A stretch of 41,926 nt of DNA from Acidimicrobiales bacterium (GTDB lineage: Bacteria; Actinomycetota; Acidimicrobiia; Acidimicrobiales; RAAP-2): contig JADGOF010000001.1 in the NCBI GenBank assembly GCA_017883105.1, forward strand, positions 1-41,926, in the 5' to 3' direction. Positions 33,696 through 41,884 of the stretch are shown in pieces (the first letter of the stretch is position 1; every line of letters begins with the position of its first letter). The translations under genes were made by a program, and so were the position numbers. Below the pieces are notes generated by a model, which was not told where the DNA came from, ran no database searches, and worked only from the letters and a program-made list of their open reading frames with translations.

Positions 33696-35198
33696 TCATC
33701 GCTGCCGCCACTGCTTGTTGGTGTCGTTCACGGCATGTTCCGCTTCGGTCAGGACGACCTCGACTGGGATGCCCGGTCGACCGCCGACCTTGATGAGGAA
33801 CTTTCCTCGCCCTGGTGGAGGTGCCTCCTGTTCTGCGACCACGTCCCAGCTGGGTGGAGAGGACCACGAGGTGATGAGGTCGCGTTCGGGTTGGGAGAGG
33901 GCGACCACCCGTTCCAGGGCCGGGAGCTGATCGGCGGCCAGGCCCGCCGTGGCGATGAAGCCGGCCCGTTCGGCAAACCCTTGTGCCTTCATGCGGTCGG
34001 CCTCGCTGGGCAGGGCGAGCAGGTCGGCCATGGTGTGGGTGATGAGCGCCATCCCGACACCCTTTTGCCGGTTGAGACGGGTAAGGGCGTCCACCCGGTC
34101 GACCAGGCCTTCGCCGGCACGCAGCACCCGCCAAAGCTCGTCGAGCACGATGAAGAAGTTCCGCTGTGGTTCGATATTGGCATCGGCCAGGGCCTGAGCC
34201 GCAGCGATCGCTCCGAACCCCTCGCCCCAACAGGCGAGGAGCACTGCGGCTTGGAGCTTCTCGTCGGTCTCGGCAATACCGGAGATGTCGATGCAGAGTG
34301 GGGCAGCAAGCGTCACCGGCACCGAGGTGCGCGTGGCAAACGTGGAGCCAAGGGCACCGTCGACCAGGGCTACGAGCGATGCCTGGAGGCCGTCGGTCGC
34401 CTCCCGGTATCGCGCGGTGTCATCACGGGCCAGGGTCACCCGCCGTAGCTCCTCGGGTCCCTCTTCGAGGACAGCGATCAGCTCCATCAGGGTCGCCTCT
34501 CCCGGTTGATGGTGGTCGTCGAGCACACCGAGGGCGCTGGCGATGATGGACTCCTCGACATCGGTGACTTGGGACCGTCGATTCAGCCCGACCAGGGCTG
34601 CCACCATGGTGAGTCGACGACCCAACGCGTCCTGGGTCAGCTTCTGGCGGGCGGCGCCGGTCAGGCGCAGGGCTGCCGCCGTGGCCGCGCCTGGGTCGAG
34701 CACGTTGAGGGCGCCCTGTCCACGGCCGAGTGCGACCACGTTGCCGCCGAGGGCACCGATGAGGTCGACGTAGTCGGGCTTCAGGTCCCCGAAGATGAGC
34801 GGTTGGACGCCGAAGCCACAGAGTCCGATAGCCATGCGGCGGATCAGGCTCGACTTGCCGAGGCCCGGCTTCCCGAGCACGAACATGGACGGATTGGCGA
34901 TCAATCCGGCCCGAGCGAACCAGCTGATGGGGTCACAGCAGACCGTGGCGTGGGAGCGGAGGTGGCGGCCTATCGGCACGCCGACCATCGGGGTGCCGGA
35001 ACCGGCGATGAAGGGCCACAGCCCACAGACCTGGCGGGTGGTCGCCCGCCACTCCGGTGCGGCCTCCACGTAGGACGCTCTGCCCCCGCCTCTGCCGGGG
35101 AGGCCACGACTCGGTAGTCGCAGGGTCGCGGCATCGCCGTTGGAGGAAGCGTCAGACCCGGTCGACCGGATGTTCGGTGCCGGTAGTTTCCCGATCAC
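33696..35198 (-). CDS. VirB4/TraC-like ATPase
   Basis: A 500-aa AAA+ ATPase that energises assembly of the type IV secretion channel or pilus. It shows Walker A VLGKPGLGKSSL (about 107-118), a GDLKPDYVDLI segment just after it, and Walker B FFIVLDELWRVL (about 348-359), followed by ALTRLNRQKGVGMALITHT, the sensor-like motif typical of VirB4. It is shorter than full VirB4 (about 800 aa). In actinobacterial systems the N-terminal part is often supplied by the SCO6880-like protein encoded just upstream, whose stop overlaps this start by 4 bp. It acts at the inner face of the cytoplasmic membrane. Confidence 0.87.
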   Translation of the reverse strand: MIGKLPAPNIRSTGSDASSNGDAATLRLPSRGLPGRGGGRASYVEAAPEWRATTRQVCGLWPFIAGSGTPMVGVPIGRHLRSHATVCCDPISWFARAGLIANPSMFVLGKPGLGKSSLIRRMAIGLCGFGVQPLIFGDLKPDYVDLIGALGGNVVALGRGQGALNVLDPGAATAAALRLTGAARQKLTQDALGRRLTMVAALVGLNRRSQVTDVEESIIASALGVLDDHHQPGEATLMELIAVLEEGPEELRRVTLARDDTARYREATDGLQASLVALVDGALGSTFATRTSVPVTLAAPLCIDISGIAETDEKLQAAVLLACWGEGFGAIAAAQALADANIEPQRNFFIVLDELWRVLRAGEGLVDRVDALTRLNRQKGVGMALITHTMADLLALPSEADRMKAQGFAERAGFIATAGLAADQLPALERVVALSQPERDLITSWSSPPSWDVVAEQEAPPPGRGKFLIKVGGRPGIPVEVVLTEAEHAVNDTNKQWRQR

Positions 35199-36700
35199 AG
35201 CATCTCCCGTACGACCTGGGGCACGCGGAGGTGGCTGGGCAGATTGATGCCGAGGGGGAGCGTGGCGGCGAAGGCCGATGCCTGACAGCCGTATGCCGGG
35301 CGGAGGGCGATCCGTGACGCATTCCCCATGTTTTCCATGGCGACACCGGCGAGATCGAGGTCGGTAGCGGCAAGGACGGTGGCGGTTGCGATCAGTCCGA
35401 ACCGTACGAGTCCGGCCCCTTGGGCCTCTTCCTCGGCGCTCTTGTCGGCCGCGGTCTTGGAGATGGCGTCTCGTGCCCGTCCGAACTTCTTTCCCGAGGC
35501 CGCAAACTGCGCGTCCAGCCGGTCCCGCTCCACGGTCTTTGCTGCCGAGGCCGGATCGTGGGGTCGATAAACGAGCGTCACCCGCTTGCGGGCGATGTCA
35601 GGGTGGGGAGCAAGCAGCTGGGCGAGGGTGTTGGAGAACACGTGGCCGGCCGGGGCCTTGGCCATGAACCAGCTGGCTGAGATGCCCGAGTCATGGCGAT
35701 AGCGGTCCCAACTCTCCTGTGCCGCTACGGGTCCGGCGTCTGCCCAGGCAACGCCGGGGGAGTGGAGGGTGGTGAGTTCGATGGCACCGTCGGAGGCGGG
35801 GTCATAGGCAACGCGACAGCACGCCGCCAGCTGATCTGTGGTCATCGGGCGGGCCGCACCTGCGCCCGTTGCCCCTAGCGTTCGAGTAAAGCCAGGGAGT
35901 CGATGGCCGATATGGACCGCCATCTCCGCGACACTGCGGCGCTTGCCCCCGCCCACCCGAGGAGCCGTTGACCAGGTGAGCGTGATGTAACAGGCCATGG
36001 CGGCAGATCCCGTCGGGTAGGTATCGGTGATCGAGGCGAGCACCTCTTGGGCGAGGGCGGGAGAACCCGGGTCGATGTTGTGCTCCACTTCGTGGCGCAG
36101 GCGGGTGCCCGTGTCGGGAGCTGCCTCGATGGTCACCGAGGCGGCCACGAGGCCCGGTTCGTGGCCGAGGTCGGCCAGCCACGCCCCCCAATGGGCCACC
36201 CGGTTATCGACTTCGGAGGCGTCGACCAGGGCTGCCCCGTCAGATGCCGCGGCAATTACCGCGGTGACCTGTCCAAGATGGGGGTGGGAGAGCACTGCGA
36301 ACGGTCGTCCCCACGCGTCCAGCGCGTCGAGCGCTTCGATTTCTGCAGCGACCCCTGGTAGGCGGCAGTGGCCCTGGGGCACGCGGCTCAGTGGTCCCGA
36401 CCGGTAGAGATCGCTTCCCGTGCGGGCGGCACGGGCCGAGGCCAGGCGTGGGAGTAGCACTTGAAATCCGTTCCGGCCGTGGCGGTCGTGGATCGCCAGC
36501 GGCACGAGCGTGATGACGGTGAGAAAGACCACCACGAGCGCCAACGGCCAGAAGACCATCGACGAGATCACCGCAGCCACCGTTCCCCCCAACAGGATCA
36601 TCGTGGCGAGCAGACCGAGGCTCCCGATCCCTGGTGAAGTCGGGCGGCGCCAGTTGCCATAGGTGCGCGGTTCGGTGCTCGGTGCGGAGGAGTTGGTCAT
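35195..36700 (-). CDS. SCO6880-family type IV secretion protein
   Basis: A 501-aa protein of the SCO6880 family, a marker of actinobacterial conjugation systems. The N-terminus has the typical RTYGNWRRPTSPGIGSLGLL, with two membrane helices at about 26-70. The rest is a soluble region that resembles the N-terminal half of VirB4, with a conserved ASWFMAKAPAGHVFSNTLAQ and a YRPHDP segment. Together with the ATPase encoded downstream it probably makes a split VirB3/VirB4 unit at the membrane. The start overlaps the end of the TrbL-like gene by 4 bp. The length is normal for the family. Confidence 0.87.
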   Translation of the reverse strand: MTNSSAPSTEPRTYGNWRRPTSPGIGSLGLLATMILLGGTVAAVISSMVFWPLALVVVFLTVITLVPLAIHDRHGRNGFQVLLPRLASARAARTGSDLYRSGPLSRVPQGHCRLPGVAAEIEALDALDAWGRPFAVLSHPHLGQVTAVIAAASDGAALVDASEVDNRVAHWGAWLADLGHEPGLVAASVTIEAAPDTGTRLRHEVEHNIDPGSPALAQEVLASITDTYPTGSAAMACYITLTWSTAPRVGGGKRRSVAEMAVHIGHRLPGFTRTLGATGAGAARPMTTDQLAACCRVAYDPASDGAIELTTLHSPGVAWADAGPVAAQESWDRYRHDSGISASWFMAKAPAGHVFSNTLAQLLAPHPDIARKRVTLVYRPHDPASAAKTVERDRLDAQFAASGKKFGRARDAISKTAADKSAEEEAQGAGLVRFGLIATATVLAATDLDLAGVAMENMGNASRIALRPAYGCQASAFAATLPLGINLPSHLRVPQVVREML

Positions 36701-38025
36701 GACGATGCCGCCCCGGCCGCGGGCTCACCCTCAATGACCTGGCTGGCGCCGGTGCCGCCCTGCATCGCCCCGACCAGATGGGAGAGGCCGACCCCACGGG
36801 AGACGCCGGATCCCGATGAACCCGGCGAGGAGGACGGTGACGCCGGGATGGACCCAGCTCCGGACGGCGCTCCACCAGGTGCAGCGCCGTCGCCTGCCGA
36901 TGCGCCACCCGCCGAGCCACCGCCACTTGATCCACTGTCTGGCGAGCCAGCGCCACTCGATCCACCGCCAGGTGACACGCCTTCACCGGAGGCACCACCG
37001 CCAGCCCCTCCGCCGGCAGCTCCACCAGCCGCCCCACCAGCGGCAGAGCCGGCCATCGCGCCGGCTCCGGCCGCCGCGGCACCGACGCCAGCGGTGCCGA
37101 CGACCATCGCCGCCCCGGTCGCAGCAGCGATGCCGGCCCCGAGGACCTCGCCTGCTCCCATGGAACCGACCGAGGAGACCGCCGGCACGATGAACTTCAT
37201 GAGGGCCGGGAGGGTGAGGGAGGCGAGGATGATCAGGATGATCCCCTCGATGCTCGCCAGCTCGCTGTCGGCGGTGAGCGTCATCTTGATTGCCGCGGCG
37301 TAGACGATGGCGGCGGCCGGCTTGAACAAGAGGAAGGCGATCATCCAGCCGGTGATCTTCTTGTACCACTGGCGGCCCATCTCGGTCATCGAGGACGCTG
37401 CCGCCAGCGGCCACACTCCGACCAATACCACCAGCAGCACCGAGCGGATGAGCACCATCGCCAGCTGTACGACCATGCCGATGATGGCGAGGACCGACAA
37501 GAGGATGATGAGACCGGGGCCGGCGGTGGCCACGAGACCGGCGAAGCTTCCGAGTTGGGTCAGTGCCTGGGTGGGGGTGGTGCTTCCGGCCGCTTGGTCG
37601 AGGATCCAGGTCGAGAACGCATCACCTGCCGCGGAGAGGAGCGAAATGGTGGCCACTCCCGCCCCGATGGTCAACATCGTGGTGAGCATCCCGGTAGCCG
37701 CCTCTTTGGCCGCATCGGGCTTGCGTTCGATGGCCAAGCGACCAGCCGCGACCAGCAACCCGAGGACCGCGGCGGCAGCCACATACCAACTGAGACTGCT
37801 CTGGAGGAAGCCGACCGTCCCTGAGGTCGAGGACAGACTCGGGGACGGCACGTTCACCCACGCGGAAAGCAGCAACTTCAACATCTCGCCTTCCGCTGAG
37901 GAGAAGTCGCTGGCGATCGAATTCAGAATGCCCCCGCTGACGGCACCGGTGGCTGCGCTCGCTGCGCCTTGGCCCACCGAACAGATTGGCCCGGCGACGA
38001 CACACACGGTCGAGAGCACGGACAT
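36697..38025 (-). CDS. TrbL/VirB6-like polytopic channel protein
   Basis: A 442-aa membrane protein with about six to eight hydrophobic helices between residues 1 and 300 (for example WYVAAAAVLGLLVAAGRLAI and LIILLSVLAIIGMVVQLAMV). A long Gly/Ala/Ser/Pro-rich cytoplasmic or extracellular tail follows from about 310 on. TrbL and VirB6 proteins form the inner-membrane platform of type IV channels and have this layout. The ATG at 38025 shares one base with the stop of the upstream gene (TGATG) and has GGGGAGG 6 nt upstream; an extension to 38118 is not supported. The low-complexity tail makes sequence errors easy in this stretch. Confidence 0.82.
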   Translation of the reverse strand: MSVLSTVCVVAGPICSVGQGAASAATGAVSGGILNSIASDFSSAEGEMLKLLLSAWVNVPSPSLSSTSGTVGFLQSSLSWYVAAAAVLGLLVAAGRLAIERKPDAAKEAATGMLTTMLTIGAGVATISLLSAAGDAFSTWILDQAAGSTTPTQALTQLGSFAGLVATAGPGLIILLSVLAIIGMVVQLAMVLIRSVLLVVLVGVWPLAAASSMTEMGRQWYKKITGWMIAFLLFKPAAAIVYAAAIKMTLTADSELASIEGIILIILASLTLPALMKFIVPAVSSVGSMGAGEVLGAGIAAATGAAMVVGTAGVGAAAAGAGAMAGSAAGGAAGGAAGGGAGGGASGEGVSPGGGSSGAGSPDSGSSGGGSAGGASAGDGAAPGGAPSGAGSIPASPSSSPGSSGSGVSRGVGLSHLVGAMQGGTGASQVIEGEPAAGAASS

Positions 38026-38783
38026 CACACACCTCCCCACAGGACAAATCCGACCGGAGAGGACACGATCTGTTGGTTGGGAGAATCGGTACCGTCGGCT
38101 TGCAGCACGAGTTGCCAATCGGTGCCGTCCCAGGCGACGCTCAGTGTGCTGACTTGGTACGAACCGTCCGGGCGGGCCGTGAGCAGTTGGATGACTGCGG
38201 TCGAGGTCGTGTAGCTCACGAACTGGAACCCGGTCAGTTGCAGATAGGTCCCGGGTTCCGGATTCGCCGGATTGGTGAGGCCGTCGGCTTCCACCAAATT
38301 GAAGAACTTCGCCCTCCCGGGCGTGTTCGCCACATCGGCTTGGGTGACGGCCACGAAGTTCGGTTCGATCAGGTGACGAAAATCGATCTGGACCATCGCC
38401 ACCAAGGCGCCAGTTGGCGTGTGGGCGAATCCCGAGGGGATCCCGTCTGCAACATTGGCCGGGCCGGCGCTGGCCGAGGAGGGAAGGGCAACGGTGTCGA
38501 TGATCTGCCAGGCGACGCCCGGGGGAGGCGAATCGGGCACGCTCTGGTCGAGGGAAGACGGTGATGCGGTGGCAGACGGGGAGGGAATGCTCGGCGACGA
38601 TGCGGCCTGTCTGGTCACCGCGTGATGGTGAGACCCAGCGCGCACGGATTGGCCGGGAGAAGCGATGACCCAGACCGCCAGCGCGGCAAGGAAGCCCGTA
38701 GCGATGACGGGAACCAGCCAGCGCGGTCGGGCACTAGTGACCTCGTCGGAGACACCACCTGGTGCGATCGGGTGCAGTCTCAA
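38025..38783 (-). CDS. Membrane-anchored transfer-operon protein
   Basis: A 252-aa protein with a short cytoplasmic N-terminus, one membrane helix (about 24-44), a Ser/Pro/Thr-rich linker (about 55-90) and an extracytoplasmic domain. That domain has a conserved-looking GFAHTPTGALVAMVQIDFRH segment and the tail PVGFVLWGGV. Bitopic proteins of this layout are constant members of actinobacterial type IV operons and may be VirB8-like assembly factors, but I see no diagnostic motif. It overlaps both neighbours (4 bp with the pilin-like gene upstream, 1 bp with the TrbL-like gene downstream). Confidence 0.75.
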   Translation of the reverse strand: MRLHPIAPGGVSDEVTSARPRWLVPVIATGFLAALAVWVIASPGQSVRAGSHHHAVTRQAASSPSIPSPSATASPSSLDQSVPDSPPPGVAWQIIDTVALPSSASAGPANVADGIPSGFAHTPTGALVAMVQIDFRHLIEPNFVAVTQADVANTPGRAKFFNLVEADGLTNPANPEPGTYLQLTGFQFVSYTTSTAVIQLLTARPDGSYQVSTLSVAWDGTDWQLVLQADGTDSPNQQIVSSPVGFVLWGGV

Positions 38784-39064
38784 ATCAGTGCCCCGACGAC
38801 CCCGGAACCAGCCGCCACCAGAATGCAGGCAGCGAGCACCCAGGCGAGGCCGCTCATGTGCTCACCGCCGATGCCCTGGCGATGGTGGAGCGCCATGCGC
38901 CCGGCGACCAGCAACACGCCGGTGACGCACAGTGCACAGACCACCCAGGACACGTAGCCCATTGCCGTGACGATGCCTTGGGTCCCGGGGGGCTGGATCC
39001 CGGTGCCCGGGTCGACCACCGCGAGCAAGGCGGTCTTGGTGAAGAGAAGGGCTGCCGTAGTCAT
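38780..39064 (-). CDS. Small two-helix membrane protein, VirB2/TrbC pilin-like
   Basis: A 94-aa protein with an N-terminal hydrophobic stretch and two clear membrane helices (about 29-48 and 65-90) joined by a short basic loop (RMALHHRQG). The size and the two-helix hairpin match VirB2/TrbC-type pilins of type IV systems, as does its place before the membrane channel genes. No cleavage site is obvious. The ATG at 39064 was chosen because GGGAG lies 5 nt upstream; a much longer open frame continues upstream but is a shadow of the P-loop gene. It overlaps both neighbours by 4 bp. Confidence 0.72.
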   Translation of the reverse strand: MTTAALLFTKTALLAVVDPGTGIQPPGTQGIVTAMGYVSWVVCALCVTGVLLVAGRMALHHRQGIGGEHMSGLAWVLAACILVAAGSGVVGALI

Positions 39065-39636
39065 AGGTGCTCCCGTGTTGGATGGATGGCCGGATGGATG
39101 GACGAGCGAAGAAGACGGGCGAGGCGGTTTGGTCGGCGGGCAGCGGTGGGCCGGGGACTCGACGGATGTGTCCGCCAGGACTCCATCCACGGGATGGGCC
39201 AGTGGTCGGGGTAGCCGCCGAGGATGAGAGCAGCCAACTCCGCCAGCGGTGTGGCCAACGAACCGGGACCGTCGGCCACCACCACGAGTCCGAGGCAGGT
39301 CCAGGTTGAGGTTCCGCACAGTTCGCCTGCGGCAAGGTGTTGGGCGGCAATGAGGCCGTCGGCCGAGGATCGACAGACGACGAGTGTGGGCAAGCCCGTC
39401 CTGCTTGACAGCCCGAGATCAGCTCCGCCGAGTTCCCTGGCAAGCGTGGTGACGCCGGCTCCAGGATGTGCGCCCCGCCACGCCCACTTTGGACTCTGGC
39501 CGAGGGCGAACCCCGAGATCAGCGGCAGTGCGGATCCGGGCGGAGGGGACGGGGGTTTCGCTAACCTCCCCGCATCTCGTGCCAGGGAACGGCGCGGCAG
39601 CTGCGGAAGGCCGGAACTTGTGGTCAGTGGGCTCAC
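39061..39636 (-). CDS. P-loop-like protein of the transfer operon (DUF6668-type)
   Basis: A 191-aa soluble protein. The segment WRGAHPGAGVTTLARELGG (about 70-88) is a Walker A-like loop (GAHPGAGVTT). TLVVCRSSADGLIAAQHLA follows, resembling the way ParA-like proteins continue. A conserved tail reads GLVVVADGPGSL, and a basic stretch ends the protein. It matches the kind of short P-loop protein (DUF6668) found in actinobacterial conjugation operons. The start GTG at 39636 overlaps the stop of the lipoprotein gene. ATP binding is plausible, but the role is unknown. Confidence 0.68.
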   Translation of the reverse strand: MSPLTTSSGLPQLPRRSLARDAGRLAKPPSPPPGSALPLISGFALGQSPKWAWRGAHPGAGVTTLARELGGADLGLSSRTGLPTLVVCRSSADGLIAAQHLAAGELCGTSTWTCLGLVVVADGPGSLATPLAELAALILGGYPDHWPIPWMESWRTHPSSPRPTAARRPNRLARLLRSSIHPAIHPTREHL

Positions 39637-40343
39637 TGCGTGGTCTCCGTCATGGCCACCTGCCAGGGGGCATCGACTGAGGTGCGCGAGACCACGAGAT
39701 AGGTCACCCAGACCTTCGCCTGCCCCACCCATTGGTCTGTGCCGCCTCGTGACACCGAGCCGTCCGGCGTCACCGCGCCGTTTGGTGCCGCACCGCCGTC
39801 CAGCGATGCCGCGCTGCTCGCTGACGCTGTGTTGTTCAGTGACACTGTGCTGTTCCGTGACACTCTGCCGTGGGGCATCACCGTGGCCACTACCTTGCGG
39901 TAGGCGGTGAATGCGGTATCGATCGGGCCACCGGGATCGGTCTCGACGCTTGCTGACACCGTCGTTGTCGCATCGTGTGCTGCCCAGACGTCCCACATCG
40001 CCCCAGGAGCACCAGCCGGCGGGCGACGTCGGATCGAGGCCGCATAGCTCGGTGTCATGTAGGCACTGGCGGCGAGTTCGCCGACGTACCACCCGGTATC
40101 GACTGTGGTGTTGACGGTCCAGGTCGCCTCTACCTCCGCAATCGCTGCCGCGGTGGCGGAGTAGAGATCGATACCTGGCGCGGGGGAAGGAAATGACGCC
40201 TTCGCCGTCGGGCAGGTGCCGATCGACGTGATCGGACTGGTCCGGTGGGCCTTGCGTGTGGCCAGGGGCGTCAGTGCCGTGGAACACGCGGTTCCTGTTG
40301 CGGCGAGCGCACAGAGGAGGACCATGGCCACAGACCGCTTCAT
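39633..40343 (-). CDS. Lipoprotein-like transfer-operon protein
   Basis: A 236-aa exported protein. The signal peptide (about 1-20) ends in AATGTAC; C20 is a likely lipidation site, though the lipobox is imperfect. The mature part has a region (about 60-150) that resembles NTF2-like or VirB8-like folds, and a final strand-rich part (QAKVWVTYLVVSRTSV, then PWQVAMTETTQ) typical of that group. A Ser/Asn-rich linker (about 155-180) is coded by an 18-bp repeat. Extracytoplasmic assembly factor is the likely role. It overlaps the neighbours by 4 bp on both sides. Confidence 0.68.
   Translation of the reverse strand: MKRSVAMVLLCALAATGTACSTALTPLATRKAHRTSPITSIGTCPTAKASFPSPAPGIDLYSATAAAIAEVEATWTVNTTVDTGWYVGELAASAYMTPSYAASIRRRPPAGAPGAMWDVWAAHDATTTVSASVETDPGGPIDTAFTAYRKVVATVMPHGRVSRNSTVSLNNTASASSAASLDGGAAPNGAVTPDGSVSRGGTDQWVGQAKVWVTYLVVSRTSVDAPWQVAMTETTQ
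39822..39875. repeat. 18-bp tandem repeat inside the lipoprotein gene
   Basis: Two close copies (39822-39839 and 39840-39857) of TGACRCTGTGYTGTTCMG and a third, diverged one (39858-39875) follow each other in frame. They encode a Ser/Asn/Thr-rich spacer in the protein. Copy number may vary between strains. Confidence 0.6.
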
Positions 40344-41347
40344 CCGAAGCTCCGGATCACCGAAGGCACGCCCTGCCAGTAGGAGCTGAGCGTGTCCACC
40401 CGAACGAAAGCGCCCGTGTCGGGGGCGTCGATCATCTCGTTGTTACCGATGTAGATACCGATGTGGTCGAAGTCGGTCTGGTTGGCGCCGAGGGCAAAGG
40501 CGATCACGTCGCCCGGCTGGATATCGGCTGGTGCGACCGGCATACCCATCGTTGCCTGCAGCTCCGAGGAGTGCGGCAGCACGATCTCGCCGCTGGACGC
40601 TTGGGCGACTGCAAAGAGGAGGAGGCCAGAACAGTCGAAGCCGATTGTGTTCGCACCCTGTGCGATCCCAACGGTCGGACCGGAGGCGTTCCCGCCGGCC
40701 CATGAGTACGGAAGACCCAGCTCGCCGGTGGCGGCAGCCACGACCAGTTGCCCAAACGAGGAGGTAGAGGAGCTCGAGCTGAGGGACGCTGTGTAGATCG
40801 GTACGAGTGACTCCACTTGTCCCACGTAGGCCTCGGTCTCCGGATACGGCGGGATGCCTTTGAACTCCAGAACCGCGCCGACGCCGGCGTTGTAGGCGGC
40901 GAGCATGAGCGACGTGGGTGTTTGACCCGTGAGCCCGGAGACGTCGTCAAGGAGCGCACAGTCGTAACGGCCCATGGCCATCACGGCGTCGACTGGGTTG
41001 AAGGGCGACACGTACCCCGTGCCGTCGTCATTGCGCGCATAGGCGGTGAACGTGGCCGGCAGGAACTGGGCTATGCCCTCTGCCCCAGCGGGGGAGACCG
41101 CAGATGGGTTCCAACCGGATTCCGCGTCGATCTGAGCAGCCAGCAGTGGTGCAGAGATTCCCGGGCACAGGGAGCCGGCCTCATCGAGGACCGGGATCAG
41201 GGCGGGGGTCGGCACAGCCGAAGTGGCGAGGACAAGAGCGGTCGATGAGTTGCTGGCACCGTTGGCCGCTACAGCGACCAGACCGACGACCCCGAAGACG
41301 AGGGCGCAGAGCGCACCGCCGATCACCGTCATCGTGGTCGTCGGCAC
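40340..41347 (-). CDS. Lytic transglycosylase and NlpC/P60 peptidoglycan hydrolase
   Basis: A 335-aa bifunctional cell-wall enzyme that opens peptidoglycan for the transfer apparatus. After an N-terminal membrane helix (about 8-28) it has an SLT transglycosylase domain (about 60-180). Its catalytic glutamate is E76 in DAESGWNP, followed by GAEGIAQFLPATF and AAYNAGVGAV. A Ser-rich linker (about 189-198) leads to an NlpC/P60 domain (about 200-335) with C239 in GFDCSGLL and H295 in FDHIGIYIG, the usual Cys-His pair. This pairing of domains is standard for Gram-positive conjugation operons. It is the first gene of the long minus-strand operon. The start is GTG 41347, with AGGGGCGGG just upstream. 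Confidence 0.88.
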   Translation of the reverse strand: MPTTTMTVIGGALCALVFGVVGLVAVAANGASNSSTALVLATSAVPTPALIPVLDEAGSLCPGISAPLLAAQIDAESGWNPSAVSPAGAEGIAQFLPATFTAYARNDDGTGYVSPFNPVDAVMAMGRYDCALLDDVSGLTGQTPTSLMLAAYNAGVGAVLEFKGIPPYPETEAYVGQVESLVPIYTASLSSSSSTSSFGQLVVAAATGELGLPYSWAGGNASGPTVGIAQGANTIGFDCSGLLLFAVAQASSGEIVLPHSSELQATMGMPVAPADIQPGDVIAFALGANQTDFDHIGIYIGNNEMIDAPDTGAFVRVDTLSSYWQGVPSVIRSFG

Positions 41348-41376
41348 GACCCGCCCCTTCGAGATTTCCTCACACG

Positions 41377-41466
41377 AAGAACTGGGCCGAGAAACGACAC
41401 TTGTGACGAGAAATCCGGAAAGTCTTGCGAGGTGTCTCCAGAACTCTGGCCTATGGCCCAGTTCTT
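41377..41466. promoter_or_regulatory. Divergent promoter region with AGAACT/GGCC operator half-sites
   Basis: Three copies of an 11-12 bp element lie in the 122-bp divergent gap. They are AAGAACTGGGCC at 41377-41388, AGAACTCTGGCC at 41440-41451, and the exact inverse GGCCCAGTTCTT at 41455-41466. The last two form an imperfect palindrome ending 4 nt before the ATG at 41470. The first and third are perfect 12-bp inverted repeats of each other. A repressor bound here would control both the transfer operon and the divergent gene. Confidence 0.6.
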
Positions 41467-41469
41467 GAT

Positions 41470-41874
41470 ATGAGCCTTCCTCGGAAACACACGCACGCCG
41501 GTCGGACGACCGTCACCCGGATCGATCTCATTGCCCAAGCGTGTCGGCCGATGGCCAACTACCTCTTCGAAGAGGTGCTCGGGGTGCCACCCTCGAAAGA
41601 CCTTCTTCGCTCGGCGAAGGACGCACTGTTGCCGCTCCGGAACCACCCAGGAGGGATCGGTCGGGCAGTGATCGTCCTGCTTGAGGGAGGCGAATCACAA
41701 ACGGACTATGACGACGCGGTCAGTGTCTTGTTGCACGCCGCCCGGGGCGCCAAGGTTGGTGCATCGGACCGTTCAGGCGAGTGGGCACATGACCGGGAGT
41801 CCGCCCCGGCGGTGATCGCCCTCCTCACGAGGCCCTCGGGAGTCCAGCTCACCTTTCCCGGCCTCGACGACTGA
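41470..41874 (+). CDS. Hypothetical protein divergent from the transfer operon
   Basis: A 134-aa protein, basic at the N-terminus and otherwise of mixed character, with a long helix (DLIAQACRPMANYLFEEVL, about 19-37). No domain recognised. The operator-like sequences directly in front of it, and its position divergent from the first transfer gene, make a regulatory or accessory role plausible, but there is no clear helix-turn-helix. The ATG lies 4 nt after the operator, so the transcript may have little or no leader. It is followed after 10 bp by another plus-strand start. Confidence 0.62.
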   Translation: MSLPRKHTHAGRTTVTRIDLIAQACRPMANYLFEEVLGVPPSKDLLRSAKDALLPLRNHPGGIGRAVIVLLEGGESQTDYDDAVSVLLHAARGAKVGASDRSGEWAHDRESAPAVIALLTRPSGVQLTFPGLDD

Positions 41875-41884
41875 GCACAGGGCT

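Noticed and set aside
32399..33793. 464-codon plus-strand frame opposite the coupling protein
   Set aside because: It is antisense to an intact VirD4/TraG gene with both Walker motifs.
36734..37303. Pro/Ala-rich plus-strand frame
   Set aside because: It is the complement of the Gly/Ala/Ser-rich tail of the TrbL-like protein.
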